Below, in pieces: positions 7,216-14,684 of a stretch of DNA of 48,945 bases (the first letter of the stretch is position 1; every line of letters starts with the position of its first letter). The notes below the pieces were generated by a model, which was not told the DNA's origin, did not search any database, and worked only from the letters and a program-made list of their open reading frames with translations. The translations under genes and the position numbers were made by a program. Origin of the DNA: Butyrivibrio sp. (GTDB lineage: Bacteria > Bacillota > Clostridia > Lachnospirales > Lachnospiraceae); the NCBI GenBank assembly GCA_015056655.1, contig SVFV01000026.1, positions 1-48,945 on the forward strand. Direction: 5' to 3'.

Positions 7216-8638
7216 AGATTCTCTCTATTTCCAATCCTCTCAAATTATTTCCTGTGATATTAAAATCCGCCCTGAAAACATCTATGCAGTTATCCATCTT
7301 AAAATGGGCATTCCCCTTAGTAGCTCTGACATTCATCTCCATTACATCCATTAATCTAAAGGTCTTTTCCTTTTTGTTTTTCATCAAAAGAAGGACCTTG
7401 AGATAATCTTCATAGCTAAGACCTGATCCACCACCATCTGTTAAGTGATCCTGAAAGGAGAGCATATTCTCAAGAGAAAGCTTCCAGCTTGAAACACTCT
7501 TTATAATTGGCACCTTCCCACCTGAAAGAAGAATATGAAGGTCCGAGATCGTCTCAGCAAAAGTCCACGCAAGTACGATTGCTGCCTTAATTGCAGTTAC
7601 TGCTTCAGGGACAGCTATTACAACGGCTGCTGTAAGCGCAAGTGCCTCAGCTTCAGCAAGCATGGCTTCATTGCTCATTAGATATTCAAAGTTCGACGCT
7701 TCTCTCCAAAGAAAAAGAGTATTTACCACCTTTTCAAGATTGGCATAATCGCTGTCTTTTCCTGCGTATATATATTCGAGCTCATACTTTAGCGGACTAT
7801 CTTCCAGCTCTCTCCCATAACATCCACATTTTTCAAATATGTATTCATCAAAAAGAGCCTTACTGCTTATTCCTTTATCTTCCTTTTCATCAAGGCCCGT
7901 TCCATGCTTAAGATTCCTGTGAGAAATGAATGAATCAGAATTAATTGCTGCATTTGAAATAGCATCAAAGTCAGGGGCGCAAAGAGGAAGTACTCCTATA
8001 CTCCTCTTTGCTGTAACCTGCCCTGCCGGATTGTCTGCTCCTATTTCTTCTTCCTCTCCATTTTCATTGGTCTCTGTATAGGAAAGTTCTGATAAAGTCT
8101 TTTCATTTTCTTTTGCCTGCTCTTCCACATCTGCAAATTCATATCCCTTATCCTTTATGACCTTAAGGTTCTTTTCTGCTTCTGCCAGTGTCCCTTCCAA
8201 AGGCTCAGCCTCCATATATGCAAGTATCTGTCTTCTAAGAACGGCACCATTCCCATCTGATGCCACTGAAAAACCATTTACAGACACATCCTTTAGTTTT
8301 GCGGTAATTTGTGTGGATCTGCCTGTGACTATTCCCAGTGGGGATCTCTCAAAATTCTTGGTGAAATACTTAGATAGATGCTCTTCAACATTTTTTACAT
8401 AGCCATTTGATGAAGAAAAAGAATCATCGATGAACAAAAGACCATATTGGTCAAAAAGAGCTCGATTGTACTCTCCAAGCACAGAATTAGAAGCTATATC
8501 CGTTACCAGTTCACTCTTCATTTTGACCGCTCCAACTCTGGCTCCCTGAAGGAGTGCCAGAATCAGCGCCAAAATTACAGTGATTGAAAGAGATAGATAA
8601 ACTGTCAGGTATGCATCAGCCTGTGACTTTAGCTGCAT
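7196..8638 (-). CDS. DUF5702-like Tad-locus membrane protein
   Basis: 480 residues. A single N-terminal membrane helix (about 12-35) follows the segment QADAYLTVYLSLSITV, resembling DUF5702 proteins of clostridial Tad loci. The remainder is a long extracytoplasmic region with a second hydrophobic stretch around 340-375. The open frame extends 24 codons further upstream into the pilin gene, but the ATG at 8636-8638 gives the family-like N terminus and overlaps the pilin gene by only 23 bases. Probably a pseudopilin-like or tip/assembly component. No enzymatic motif is seen. Confidence 0.6.
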   Translation of the reverse strand: MQLKSQADAYLTVYLSLSITVILALILALLQGARVGAVKMKSELVTDIASNSVLGEYNRALFDQYGLLFIDDSFSSSNGYVKNVEEHLSKYFTKNFERSPLGIVTGRSTQITAKLKDVSVNGFSVASDGNGAVLRRQILAYMEAEPLEGTLAEAEKNLKVIKDKGYEFADVEEQAKENEKTLSELSYTETNENGEEEEIGADNPAGQVTAKRSIGVLPLCAPDFDAISNAAINSDSFISHRNLKHGTGLDEKEDKGISSKALFDEYIFEKCGCYGRELEDSPLKYELEYIYAGKDSDYANLEKVVNTLFLWREASNFEYLMSNEAMLAEAEALALTAAVVIAVPEAVTAIKAAIVLAWTFAETISDLHILLSGGKVPIIKSVSSWKLSLENMLSFQDHLTDGGGSGLSYEDYLKVLLLMKNKKEKTFRLMDVMEMNVRATKGNAHFKMDNCIDVFRADFNITGNNLRGLEIERIYGYERF

Positions 8639-8858
8639 CGGTGTTGATTGTCTTAAAAATCTCTTTAACAAGACCGTCAATCTCCTTTTTAAACACAATA
8701 ACCAGGCCAATTAGCACTACGATGATGAGGATTACCTCTACGGTTCCCATTCCGCTCTCATCATTAAGGAACTGCTTCACATTATTAACAGCCCTCATTC
8801 CAAAAGCCTTTGCCTTTGAAAGCATGTTGTTTTTGTAAATAGTTTCATTGTTTTTCAT
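8616..8858 (-). CDS. Flp-type (type IVb) pilin
   Basis: 80 residues. The C-terminal half is the classic Flp pilin: a predicted cleavage after Gly in DESG-MGTVEV, with glutamate at mature position 5, then a long hydrophobic helix. The mature pilin would be about 44 residues. The leader is long (about 36 residues) and basic. It follows tadC and precedes the DUF5702-like gene. A strong AGGAGG ribosome site is present. It should be the major fibre subunit of the Tad pilus and a substrate of the two prepilin peptidases. Confidence 0.85.
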   Translation of the reverse strand: MKNNETIYKNNMLSKAKAFGMRAVNNVKQFLNDESGMGTVEVILIIVVLIGLVIVFKKEIDGLVKEIFKTINTDAAKVTG

Positions 8859-8888
8859 TGTTTTTTCCTCCTAAAAATGTATATATTA

Positions 8889-8907
8889 GTAAATCCTTTC
8901 GGATTAC
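8889..8907 (-). promoter_or_regulatory. Intercistronic GAAA-tetraloop hairpin before pilin gene
   Basis: On minus, GTAATCC, loop GAAA, GGATTTAC forms a 7-bp stem with one bulged base. It lies between the tadC stop and the pilin ribosome site, without a T-run. Such hairpins can stabilise the downstream part of a processed operon mRNA; that role is inference. Confidence 0.4.
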
Positions 8908-8909
8908 TG

Positions 8910-10382
8910 TCAAAATGATAAATATGCAGGCACCACCACAACTACCATGACAATAAGAAGCATCATGATCATTGGAACAAGAAGCTTTGTTCCCGCCTCT
9001 TCTCCCATTTTTCTTGCTATGGACATTCGTTCATTAGTAGCCTTATCTGATTCCTCGTATAAGAGCCTAAGCAGTTCTCCATTTCCCTTTTTCAGATTCT
9101 GGGAAAGGAGCGTAGCAAGTCTTGTGTACTGCTGGGAGCCGCATCTTACAGCCATTCTTTCGTATACAGATAACTCTGGCAAACCACTTTCCAGCTCATG
9201 ACAGCTTCTGGTTATTTCCTCATATAGGAAACTTTTCGGTTTGCCCATTTTTACATCCTTTTGGTACTCCGTTGAAAAAAGCTTTATAATAGCTCTCACT
9301 GACATTCCTGCCCCCAGGTACAGAACCAGTCTTGAAATAAATTGTGGATATTCTAATGTCATACTCTGTCTTCTTTTTTCCACTTCCTTAGTTAAATCTC
9401 TATCCTTGGAAATGTAGACTAATACTGCAGCCATGAAGATAAACAACATTAATACAAGAGAGTTATCTTCTATTTTTTCATTCCATAAAAGATCAACACC
9501 TTCTGCATTTTGTGGGAGTTCAAAGCTCTCATCATTTCTCGTATTCTCCTCTGCTTCATTAAGGAGCTGTTTGATAAGCTTTTGCATATATTCAAAATCT
9601 GTAAGGTGCTTTGGAACTACCTTCAATTCAAAAAGCTGCTCCCATTTCATATCCTTGTAGGTGACTTCTGCTGTCAGGAAAACCGTCCGCCCTTCCTTTG
9701 TGAGGCTTTCCGTTTCCACTCTTCCATCCGAATGAATGATGTCTATATCATCAGATCTCCAGGTAATCTCGAAGGGATATCCTGGTACTTTGGTAATTAG
9801 TTCAAGGTTATCCTCTACCTGATCGAGGCTTTCATTTTCACCAAGGATGAACTCTGGCATTCTTTCCATCATTTCTTTGTAAAGGCTGTCCGCCTCGCTT
9901 TTTTTGTAATTCCGTTCGCTTACTTCAAGATCAAATTCACCGTAATCAATTCCGTTTAGGCCTCTGGCAGTGAGGCTTTTCGTCTCATCCCCCTCCTGGT
10001 AGGATGGCCTTATAAGATATCCGTTTTCATCAAAATATGAACTTCTCCTGGCTGCCAGGCTGCTAATAAGTGCCAAAGCAGCACCTAATGTAATTATCAG
10101 AAGCGTCATACTTATCTTTTTTATGTAATAGGATTTAAGCTCTCCTCTCACATCTGCCCTTGAATGAAGCGTAATAAGATCCTGCTGGACTTTCCTTTTT
10201 GCAAATGATCTTTGGAAATAACGATTCTTCGACAGAAATCGTCTATATAGGAAGGCTGCTATTTTCTCATAGCCTCGCATTATTCCTTCATCCGTTATGT
10301 CATCGGGAAGCTTTTCATTTGCAGCAAGGAAAAATAAAAGCAGCATATATAGCGGAATTACCATGTAAATAACAAGCTTCAT
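8910..10382 (-). CDS. tadC: TadC-like pilus assembly membrane protein (T2SS-F domain) with inserted domain
   Basis: 490 residues, longer than typical TadC (about 300). An N-terminal membrane helix and a second at about 90-110 are followed by a soluble insert of about 170 residues, presumably outside the cell. The C-terminal part (about 335-490) is T2SS-F-like: EYPQFISRLVLYLGAGMSVRAII, the RSCHELESGLPELSVYERMA region, and a final hydrophobic helix. TadC pairs with TadB as the inner-membrane platform of the pilus motor. It is 10 bases after tadB. The extra N-terminal domain is the odd part. Confidence 0.75.
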   Translation of the reverse strand: MKLVIYMVIPLYMLLLFFLAANEKLPDDITDEGIMRGYEKIAAFLYRRFLSKNRYFQRSFAKRKVQQDLITLHSRADVRGELKSYYIKKISMTLLIITLGAALALISSLAARRSSYFDENGYLIRPSYQEGDETKSLTARGLNGIDYGEFDLEVSERNYKKSEADSLYKEMMERMPEFILGENESLDQVEDNLELITKVPGYPFEITWRSDDIDIIHSDGRVETESLTKEGRTVFLTAEVTYKDMKWEQLFELKVVPKHLTDFEYMQKLIKQLLNEAEENTRNDESFELPQNAEGVDLLWNEKIEDNSLVLMLFIFMAAVLVYISKDRDLTKEVEKRRQSMTLEYPQFISRLVLYLGAGMSVRAIIKLFSTEYQKDVKMGKPKSFLYEEITRSCHELESGLPELSVYERMAVRCGSQQYTRLATLLSQNLKKGNGELLRLLYEESDKATNERMSIARKMGEEAGTKLLVPMIMMLLIVMVVVVVPAYLSF

Positions 10383-10392
10383 ACATTAATCC

Positions 10393-11157
10393 TCACACTT
10401 CTATTGCTATGATTTTCTCTATCATCAGATAAGCTGCTATATAGATAACCAGGCACACTGTCATAACCGAAATCCCAAGTGGATTCCCATATAGTGGATT
10501 TAAGAATCCCGGATTTGTGAAGCCAACATAGGCTATTATTCCAAAAGGGACCACCTCCATAATCTGAGCTTCCATGCGCTTTGCTGCAATCAGAACATCA
10601 ATCTCATTTTCAACCGCTATGCGTTTTCCTATGACATTCACACATCTTTCAATGATCTCTGTCATATTTCCTCCGCTTCTTTTTGCCACCAGGAAAACAC
10701 CGGCAAACTCCTCGATGTCCTTGTTTTTACTAGTTACTCCAAGTTCTTTGATCATGGTCTCAATTGGGATATTGTTCTTTATTCCCAGCTCTATCTTTGA
10801 AAGCTCTCTACAGATAGGAGAGTTCTTTCCATACAAAAGCTTCATATCCTTACCTGCTTCAGCAAAGGAATTTTCTATGGAATATCCCGCCTTCTGGGCA
10901 GTAGAAACAGACATGAGAGCGTCCTTAAACTGGACTCCAAGCTCATGATTTTCAATTCTCTTTTTCTTTTCTTTTTGAATTACTAGCCAGAAAAGGCACA
11001 GAGGTGAAAGGATTACGCTAACACCATAGGAACCGTAGAATAGTTTCCCAATAGCAATCATGACGATCACATTTCTCAGAAAAAGTGGCAGATCTCTTAT
11101 GGAAAAATCACAGAGCAAGACCCGCTGCCAAAAGCTTTTCAGTATTGTGAAGTTCAT
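10393..11157 (-). CDS. tadB: TadB-like pilus assembly membrane protein (T2SS-F domain)
   Basis: 254 residues. The T2SS-F pattern is visible: AQKAGYSIENSFAEAG (about 93-108) and VFLVAKRSGGNMTEIIERC (about 152-170), with membrane helices near 30-60 and at the C terminus (about 200-250). TadB is half of the membrane platform that couples the TadA ATPase to pilin assembly. The frame begins 50 bases inside tadA; no strong ribosome site precedes this ATG, and a TTG at 11118 is an alternative. Coupling with tadA translation is likely. Confidence 0.82.
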   Translation of the reverse strand: MNFTILKSFWQRVLLCDFSIRDLPLFLRNVIVMIAIGKLFYGSYGVSVILSPLCLFWLVIQKEKKKRIENHELGVQFKDALMSVSTAQKAGYSIENSFAEAGKDMKLLYGKNSPICRELSKIELGIKNNIPIETMIKELGVTSKNKDIEEFAGVFLVAKRSGGNMTEIIERCVNVIGKRIAVENEIDVLIAAKRMEAQIMEVVPFGIIAYVGFTNPGFLNPLYGNPLGISVMTVCLVIYIAAYLMIEKIIAIEV

Positions 11158-12334
11158 TATGCTTTATCCACTCTCCCACTATTCTATTGTTCTTATCCAT
11201 ACCAGTTTCCTCAAATCTATACAAAGTACTCATTTCTATTTCTCCTGTAAGTCTATCCAACTGTCCTGTAAGCTCGCATACTTCAAGGACTTTCCTGCTT
11301 TTGTCCCTTAGTCTTCCAAGCTGAACAATTATGTCTATCCCTGAAGCAATCTGTCCTCTTATGGCAGAAAGCGGAATGTCCATCCCCATCAAGACCATGG
11401 TTTCCAGTCTTGAAAGCATGTCCTTTGCACTGTTGGCATGACCAGTTGACATTGAGATGTGACCAGTATTCATAGCCTGCAGCATATCTACGCACTCCTC
11501 GCCTCTGACCTCTCCTACGATAATTCTGGTGGGGCGCATTCGAAGGGATGATTTGATCAGGTCTCTTATTGTGATTTCCTTACAGCCTTCTACATTGGCA
11601 TTTCTCGTCTCCATTCGGACAATGTTAGGCACATGCAAAATCTGAAGCTCAGCATTGTCCTCGATGGTGATGACTCTGTCATCCTTTGGAATACTGTCAG
11701 AAAGCGCATTTAGGAAAGTTGTTTTCCCTGAACCTGTGCCTCCGGAAATAAAAATGTTGTAACCTGCTGCCACCAGGATTTTCAGATTTTCTGCAAGTTC
11801 AGCAGTTATTGAACCTATCTCAACAAGTTTATTCATTGTTATTGGATTATCCGGAAATCTTCTTATAGTCATGATCGGTCCGTTCAAAGCAACCGGGCTA
11901 AGGACTATGTTCACACGGGATCCGTTTTCTAATCTGGCATCCACGATAGGTGATGATTCATTTACTACTCTGTTGCACTTACTTACGATCTGCTGAATAA
12001 CATCCTCAAGCTTTTCCTTCGACTCAAAGCTCATGTCATACTTAAACAGGCGACCATCCTTTTCCACAAAGATATTGTCTGTTCCATTCACCATTATCTC
12101 CGTGATAGAAGAGTCATCCACCAATTGCTGCAAAACATCAAGCTTTCTTATGGAGTGGAATAACTCCTTTCTGAGCTTTATCTTTTCTTCCATCAGAATA
12201 TTCTTGTTTCTACATGCTTTTAAGATGTTTCTGTCAATTCTTGCAAGCATCTCTTCATCATCTACATCCCTTGAAAAGTCCATCTCAGACAAAATATTGT
12301 CTCTAATTAGATTCTTTAATTCCTCTCTTTTCAA
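11108..12334 (-). CDS. tadA: TadA/CpaF-type secretion ATPase
   Basis: 408 residues. This is the motor ATPase of the Tad pilus. Visible motifs: Walker A GGTGSGKTT (about 195-203), the Asp-box region VITIEDNAEL, Walker B with RPTRIIVGEVRGEE, and the His-box region MSTGHANS. The start is TTG (12332-12334) with AGGAG at ideal spacing, overlapping the end of tadZ by 32 bases. The length is normal for the family. It acts at the cytoplasmic face of the TadB/TadC platform. Confidence 0.93.
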   Translation of the reverse strand: MKREELKNLIRDNILSEMDFSRDVDDEEMLARIDRNILKACRNKNILMEEKIKLRKELFHSIRKLDVLQQLVDDSSITEIMVNGTDNIFVEKDGRLFKYDMSFESKEKLEDVIQQIVSKCNRVVNESSPIVDARLENGSRVNIVLSPVALNGPIMTIRRFPDNPITMNKLVEIGSITAELAENLKILVAAGYNIFISGGTGSGKTTFLNALSDSIPKDDRVITIEDNAELQILHVPNIVRMETRNANVEGCKEITIRDLIKSSLRMRPTRIIVGEVRGEECVDMLQAMNTGHISMSTGHANSAKDMLSRLETMVLMGMDIPLSAIRGQIASGIDIIVQLGRLRDKSRKVLEVCELTGQLDRLTGEIEMSTLYRFEETGMDKNNRIVGEWIKHNELHNTEKLLAAGLAL

Positions 12335-13316
12335 ATCTATCTCCTTTCTTCATTTCTTTTATAATCATCCCTGGCAGATCCTGCACTCTACTTGCATCCA
12401 CCTTCATCACTATCTCTGTGGGGAATCCTTCTGTATTCTCAAGCTCATTCATAAAAATCCGCAGCTTATCCTCAGCGTATTTTCCCTGGCTTGTAAGCAC
12501 AATTAATGTATCAAGTCTCTTCAAAACCTCAGTAAAAGAAGGCATCTCCTCTGTTAAGTCGAGCACCATTGTTTCGTATTTTCCGCTCTCTTCTATGCAA
12601 CTAATAAGCCTTAGATATGAAGCGGCATTGGCATCACGAATCTGCCCATCAGAAGTTGGAAGGTAATAAAGCTTTCCCAGCCTTTTGGCAATCTTCTCAA
12701 GATATAGTGAAAATTTATCCCTTTCACATTCCGAGTAGTACATAAGATCAGTGATGTTCTCGCTAAATTCATTTGCCTTAAGCTCTCTTTCACAGCAATA
12801 AGGGTCATTATTTACATAAAGACATCTTTCTCCTCCTGCCAGCTGCTTTGCAAAATCCAGTGCGATTTTTGTTTGCAGGATACTTTTCACAGGAGTATAA
12901 AAGCCAATTAACTTTAAGCTGCTTTTTGCCTTAAGTCTTGGATTAGCAACAATGACTCCCGGCATATCAAGGCACATTGAAAGAATGCTTTCTGAAATCT
13001 TCTCTCCACTCTGGTACTTAGCTGTATATTTGATATTTGCATCATCAAGGCCAAAGACATTCTCTCTTTCACAAACGGCTTTTGGCATCTCTAAAAGAAC
13101 GAGTATGTTCTTAAAGCCCTCCACCACATCAAATGAAAAAAGCTTTTCTGAAATAACCAAAAGAGCATCTTGTTTTCCCTCAAATTCTCTAAGGTACCCA
13201 GCGTTTGTATATTCTGAAATTGTAAATGGAATGCTAAGGCACTCCCTTAAAAAGCCATCTAGCTTTTTGCAGTACTTCTCATCCGAATCACAGATGATCA
13301 AATTATTCTTTTTCAT
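12303..13316 (-). CDS. tadZ: TadZ/CpaE-like protein with degenerate P-loop
   Basis: 337 residues, position and size as TadZ/CpaE, which localise the Tad apparatus to the pole. The N-terminal ~120 residues look like a receiver-like domain (LIICDSDEKYCKKLD at the start). The MinD/ParA-like part begins near residue 135, but where KGGxGKT is expected it reads FYTPVKSILQTKIALDFAKQ, which lacks the P-loop Gly-Lys pattern. ATP binding is therefore doubtful. Later strands (MVLDLTEEMP, LIVLTSQG) fit the fold. It overlaps tadA. Confidence 0.65.
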   Translation of the reverse strand: MKKNNLIICDSDEKYCKKLDGFLRECLSIPFTISEYTNAGYLREFEGKQDALLVISEKLFSFDVVEGFKNILVLLEMPKAVCERENVFGLDDANIKYTAKYQSGEKISESILSMCLDMPGVIVANPRLKAKSSLKLIGFYTPVKSILQTKIALDFAKQLAGGERCLYVNNDPYCCERELKANEFSENITDLMYYSECERDKFSLYLEKIAKRLGKLYYLPTSDGQIRDANAASYLRLISCIEESGKYETMVLDLTEEMPSFTEVLKRLDTLIVLTSQGKYAEDKLRIFMNELENTEGFPTEIVMKVDASRVQDLPGMIIKEMKKGDRFEKRGIKESN

Positions 13317-13327
13317 TTAAAACCTCT

Positions 13328-13756
13328 TTAAAAACTTAATAAATTGTGGGTATTAGTAACCAACAGAACGCTGATCATTATAGGAAGTGCAAAGTGAATC
13401 GTCTGTCCAAAGCTTTTGTTTACAAGCATTTTTATGATTCCAAGAACAGCTCCAATGGCAAAGGCCACTACTATAGCTGCTATCAGCTCTTCCTTAGATA
13501 AAAAGAGTGCAATTACCATGAATAACTTAATATCTCCAGCTCCAAGCCCTCCTACTTTATAGACTGGAATAAGAGTAAGAAGCGTTATAAGTACTCTCAT
13601 AAGTTTCATCCATAACAGGTCCGGTCCAGGAATAAAAATAGCTATTACTATTCCAAGACAAGCGCCTGTAATTAGCCACTTATTAAATATCTTTTGCCGT
13701 AAAAGATCTGTAAGTGCAGACCCTGACACAAGACAATACAATATAGGTATTTCCAT
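13328..13756 (-). CDS. tadV: Prepilin peptidase (A24 family, TadV/CpaA type), second copy
   Basis: 142 residues, hydrophobic throughout. Catalytic aspartates are seen in SALTDLLRQKIFNK (about residue 17) and in the GxGD motif of GLGAGDIKL (about 72). The start is the inner ATG (13754-13756) with GAGGA upstream; the longer open frame runs 37 codons into the structured leader and lacks support. It is the first gene of the Tad operon. With the copy at 5789-6253 it gives the locus two different peptidases, perhaps one for the Flp pilin and one for TadE-type subunits. Confidence 0.85.
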   Translation of the reverse strand: MEIPILYCLVSGSALTDLLRQKIFNKWLITGACLGIVIAIFIPGPDLLWMKLMRVLITLLTLIPVYKVGGLGAGDIKLFMVIALFLSKEELIAAIVVAFAIGAVLGIIKMLVNKSFGQTIHFALPIMISVLLVTNTHNLLSF

Positions 13757-13956
13757 TTTTTCCTCGTTTCTAAAGTTCAATTGATTATTTAAGAGATAAA
13801 AGGATTCCCCCAGGTTAGTGAATAGACGGCTTAAAGTAATTGAATACTTTAACGCTGACCGCAGCAAGATAAAAGAAGGAACAGGGCGAATGCCGAGCCG
13901 GCTATTTCACTTACTGATGCATGGGATTATCTCTCCGTTGAGAATCAACGTTGAAG

Positions 13957-13985
13957 ATATTATCAGTCACCATTTGTTAAGTCAA
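13957..13985 (-). promoter_or_regulatory. Promoter for Tad operon
   Basis: Minus strand: -35 TTGACT (13980-13985), 17-base spacer, -10 TAATAT (13957-13962). It is the only good sigma-A-like match between the FliS-like gene and tadV, and would start transcription near 13950. Confidence 0.55.
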
Positions 13986-14039
13986 CAGTTCGTATTTGTT
14001 GGTATTGAAGAAAATCTTAAGACTTTCAGTATCTAAAAA

Positions 14040-14093
14040 AGCCACAAAATAAGCCGAACTAAGCGAAAACTTCAAACGCTCGTTCGGCTTACA
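14040..14093 (-). terminator. Terminator after flagellin/FliS operon
   Basis: A long hairpin pairs AAGCCGAAC with GTTCGGCTT, with inner AGCG/CGCT pairing. On minus it is followed by ATTTTG and then a TTTTTT run near 14035-14040. It lies about 70 bases after the FliS-like gene and before the Tad promoter, so it should separate the two units. Confidence 0.55.
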
Positions 14094-14165
14094 CATTTAT
14101 ATATGTAGAAACAGATAAAATTTTTAAATTCTTAAAAAACTTTTAAGTTTGTTTTTGAAATTTTA

Positions 14166-14642
14166 TTACGCCATGTATCCGCGTCCGTAAGTATCCGCGG
14201 ATATAGTCTCTGTGAGCTTTCCGCGACCATATATCAGTCCCGCGTACACCTTTGGCACATTTGTCATCACAGATTTTTCTGTATCCATAGTCTCTAATTT
14301 GAGATACGCCTCATGTAAATTTGTAAATGTCTTCTTTACATGGGGAATATTCTCAAGGTTGAGCTTACCGACTGCTCTAAGGAGCTGTCTTTTCTCGAAA
14401 AGATATAATCCAAGAAGATTTCTCCCAAGCTCATACTCCAGATTTAATGAGTGGATAAGCTCATCTATGCAATTCATTGCCTTTCCGGCACTTTCAATAA
14501 ATCCGTTGTTATTGCCGCTTTCGAATTCTTCCTCGGCTTCCTCGATGTAATCAAGAACCATCTCATATAAAATGGTTATCATCTGAGTTTTATTCGCCAT
14601 GGTTATTCGTCTTGTATATGCCTGTATTTTTTCCTGCTTCAT
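14166..14642 (-). CDS. fliS: FliS-like flagellin export chaperone
   Basis: 158 residues, slightly longer than typical FliS (about 130). The N-terminal pattern RRITMANKTQMITILYEMVL resembles the FliS helix that packs against flagellin's C terminus, and the remainder is helical (DELIHSLNLEYELGRNLLGLYLF). FliS binds newly made flagellin in the cytoplasm and prevents early polymerisation. It lies 42 bases downstream of the flagellin gene on the same strand, which supports the assignment. The C-terminal ~30 residues appear to be an extra tail. Confidence 0.75.
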   Translation of the reverse strand: MKQEKIQAYTRRITMANKTQMITILYEMVLDYIEEAEEEFESGNNNGFIESAGKAMNCIDELIHSLNLEYELGRNLLGLYLFEKRQLLRAVGKLNLENIPHVKKTFTNLHEAYLKLETMDTEKSVMTNVPKVYAGLIYGRGKLTETISADTYGRGYMA

Positions 14643-14684
14643 ATAATGGTTCTCCTATTAAAGCTCTAGATATCAGATGTGCTA

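Larger units (their letters stand above)
13757..14165 (-). other. Gene-free stretch: structured Tad leader region
   Basis: 409 bases between tadV and the FliS-like gene. It holds a near-consensus minus-strand promoter (13957-13985) and a dense set of base-pairing segments. A long stem pairs 13814-13830 with 13897-13914 (15 of 17 pairs, one bulge). Inside are a perfect 8-bp hairpin at 13831-13852 and small hairpins at 13854-13865 and 13885-13894. A 6-bp hairpin CGTTGA-GAA-TCAACG lies at about 13936-13950. If transcription starts near 13950 the tadV leader is about 195 bases. A GTG-started 72-codon frame on plus (13818-14036) covers the same DNA but lacks a good ribosome site. Confidence 0.5.

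Noticed and set aside
13818..14036. A 72-codon GTG-started open frame on plus between tadV and the FliS-like gene
   Set aside because: The same DNA holds a long imperfect stem and several hairpins, the start lacks a good ribosome site, and the protein resembles nothing I know. Not fully excluded; the structured-leader reading is preferred.
13790..14040. Known riboswitch in the Tad leader
   Set aside because: Compared from memory with c-di-GMP-I and -II, c-di-AMP, FMN, cobalamin, lysine, SAM, THF and glycine consensus cores; a short FMN-like or c-di-AMP-like similarity (CAGGGCGAAT) is not extended by the other conserved segments.
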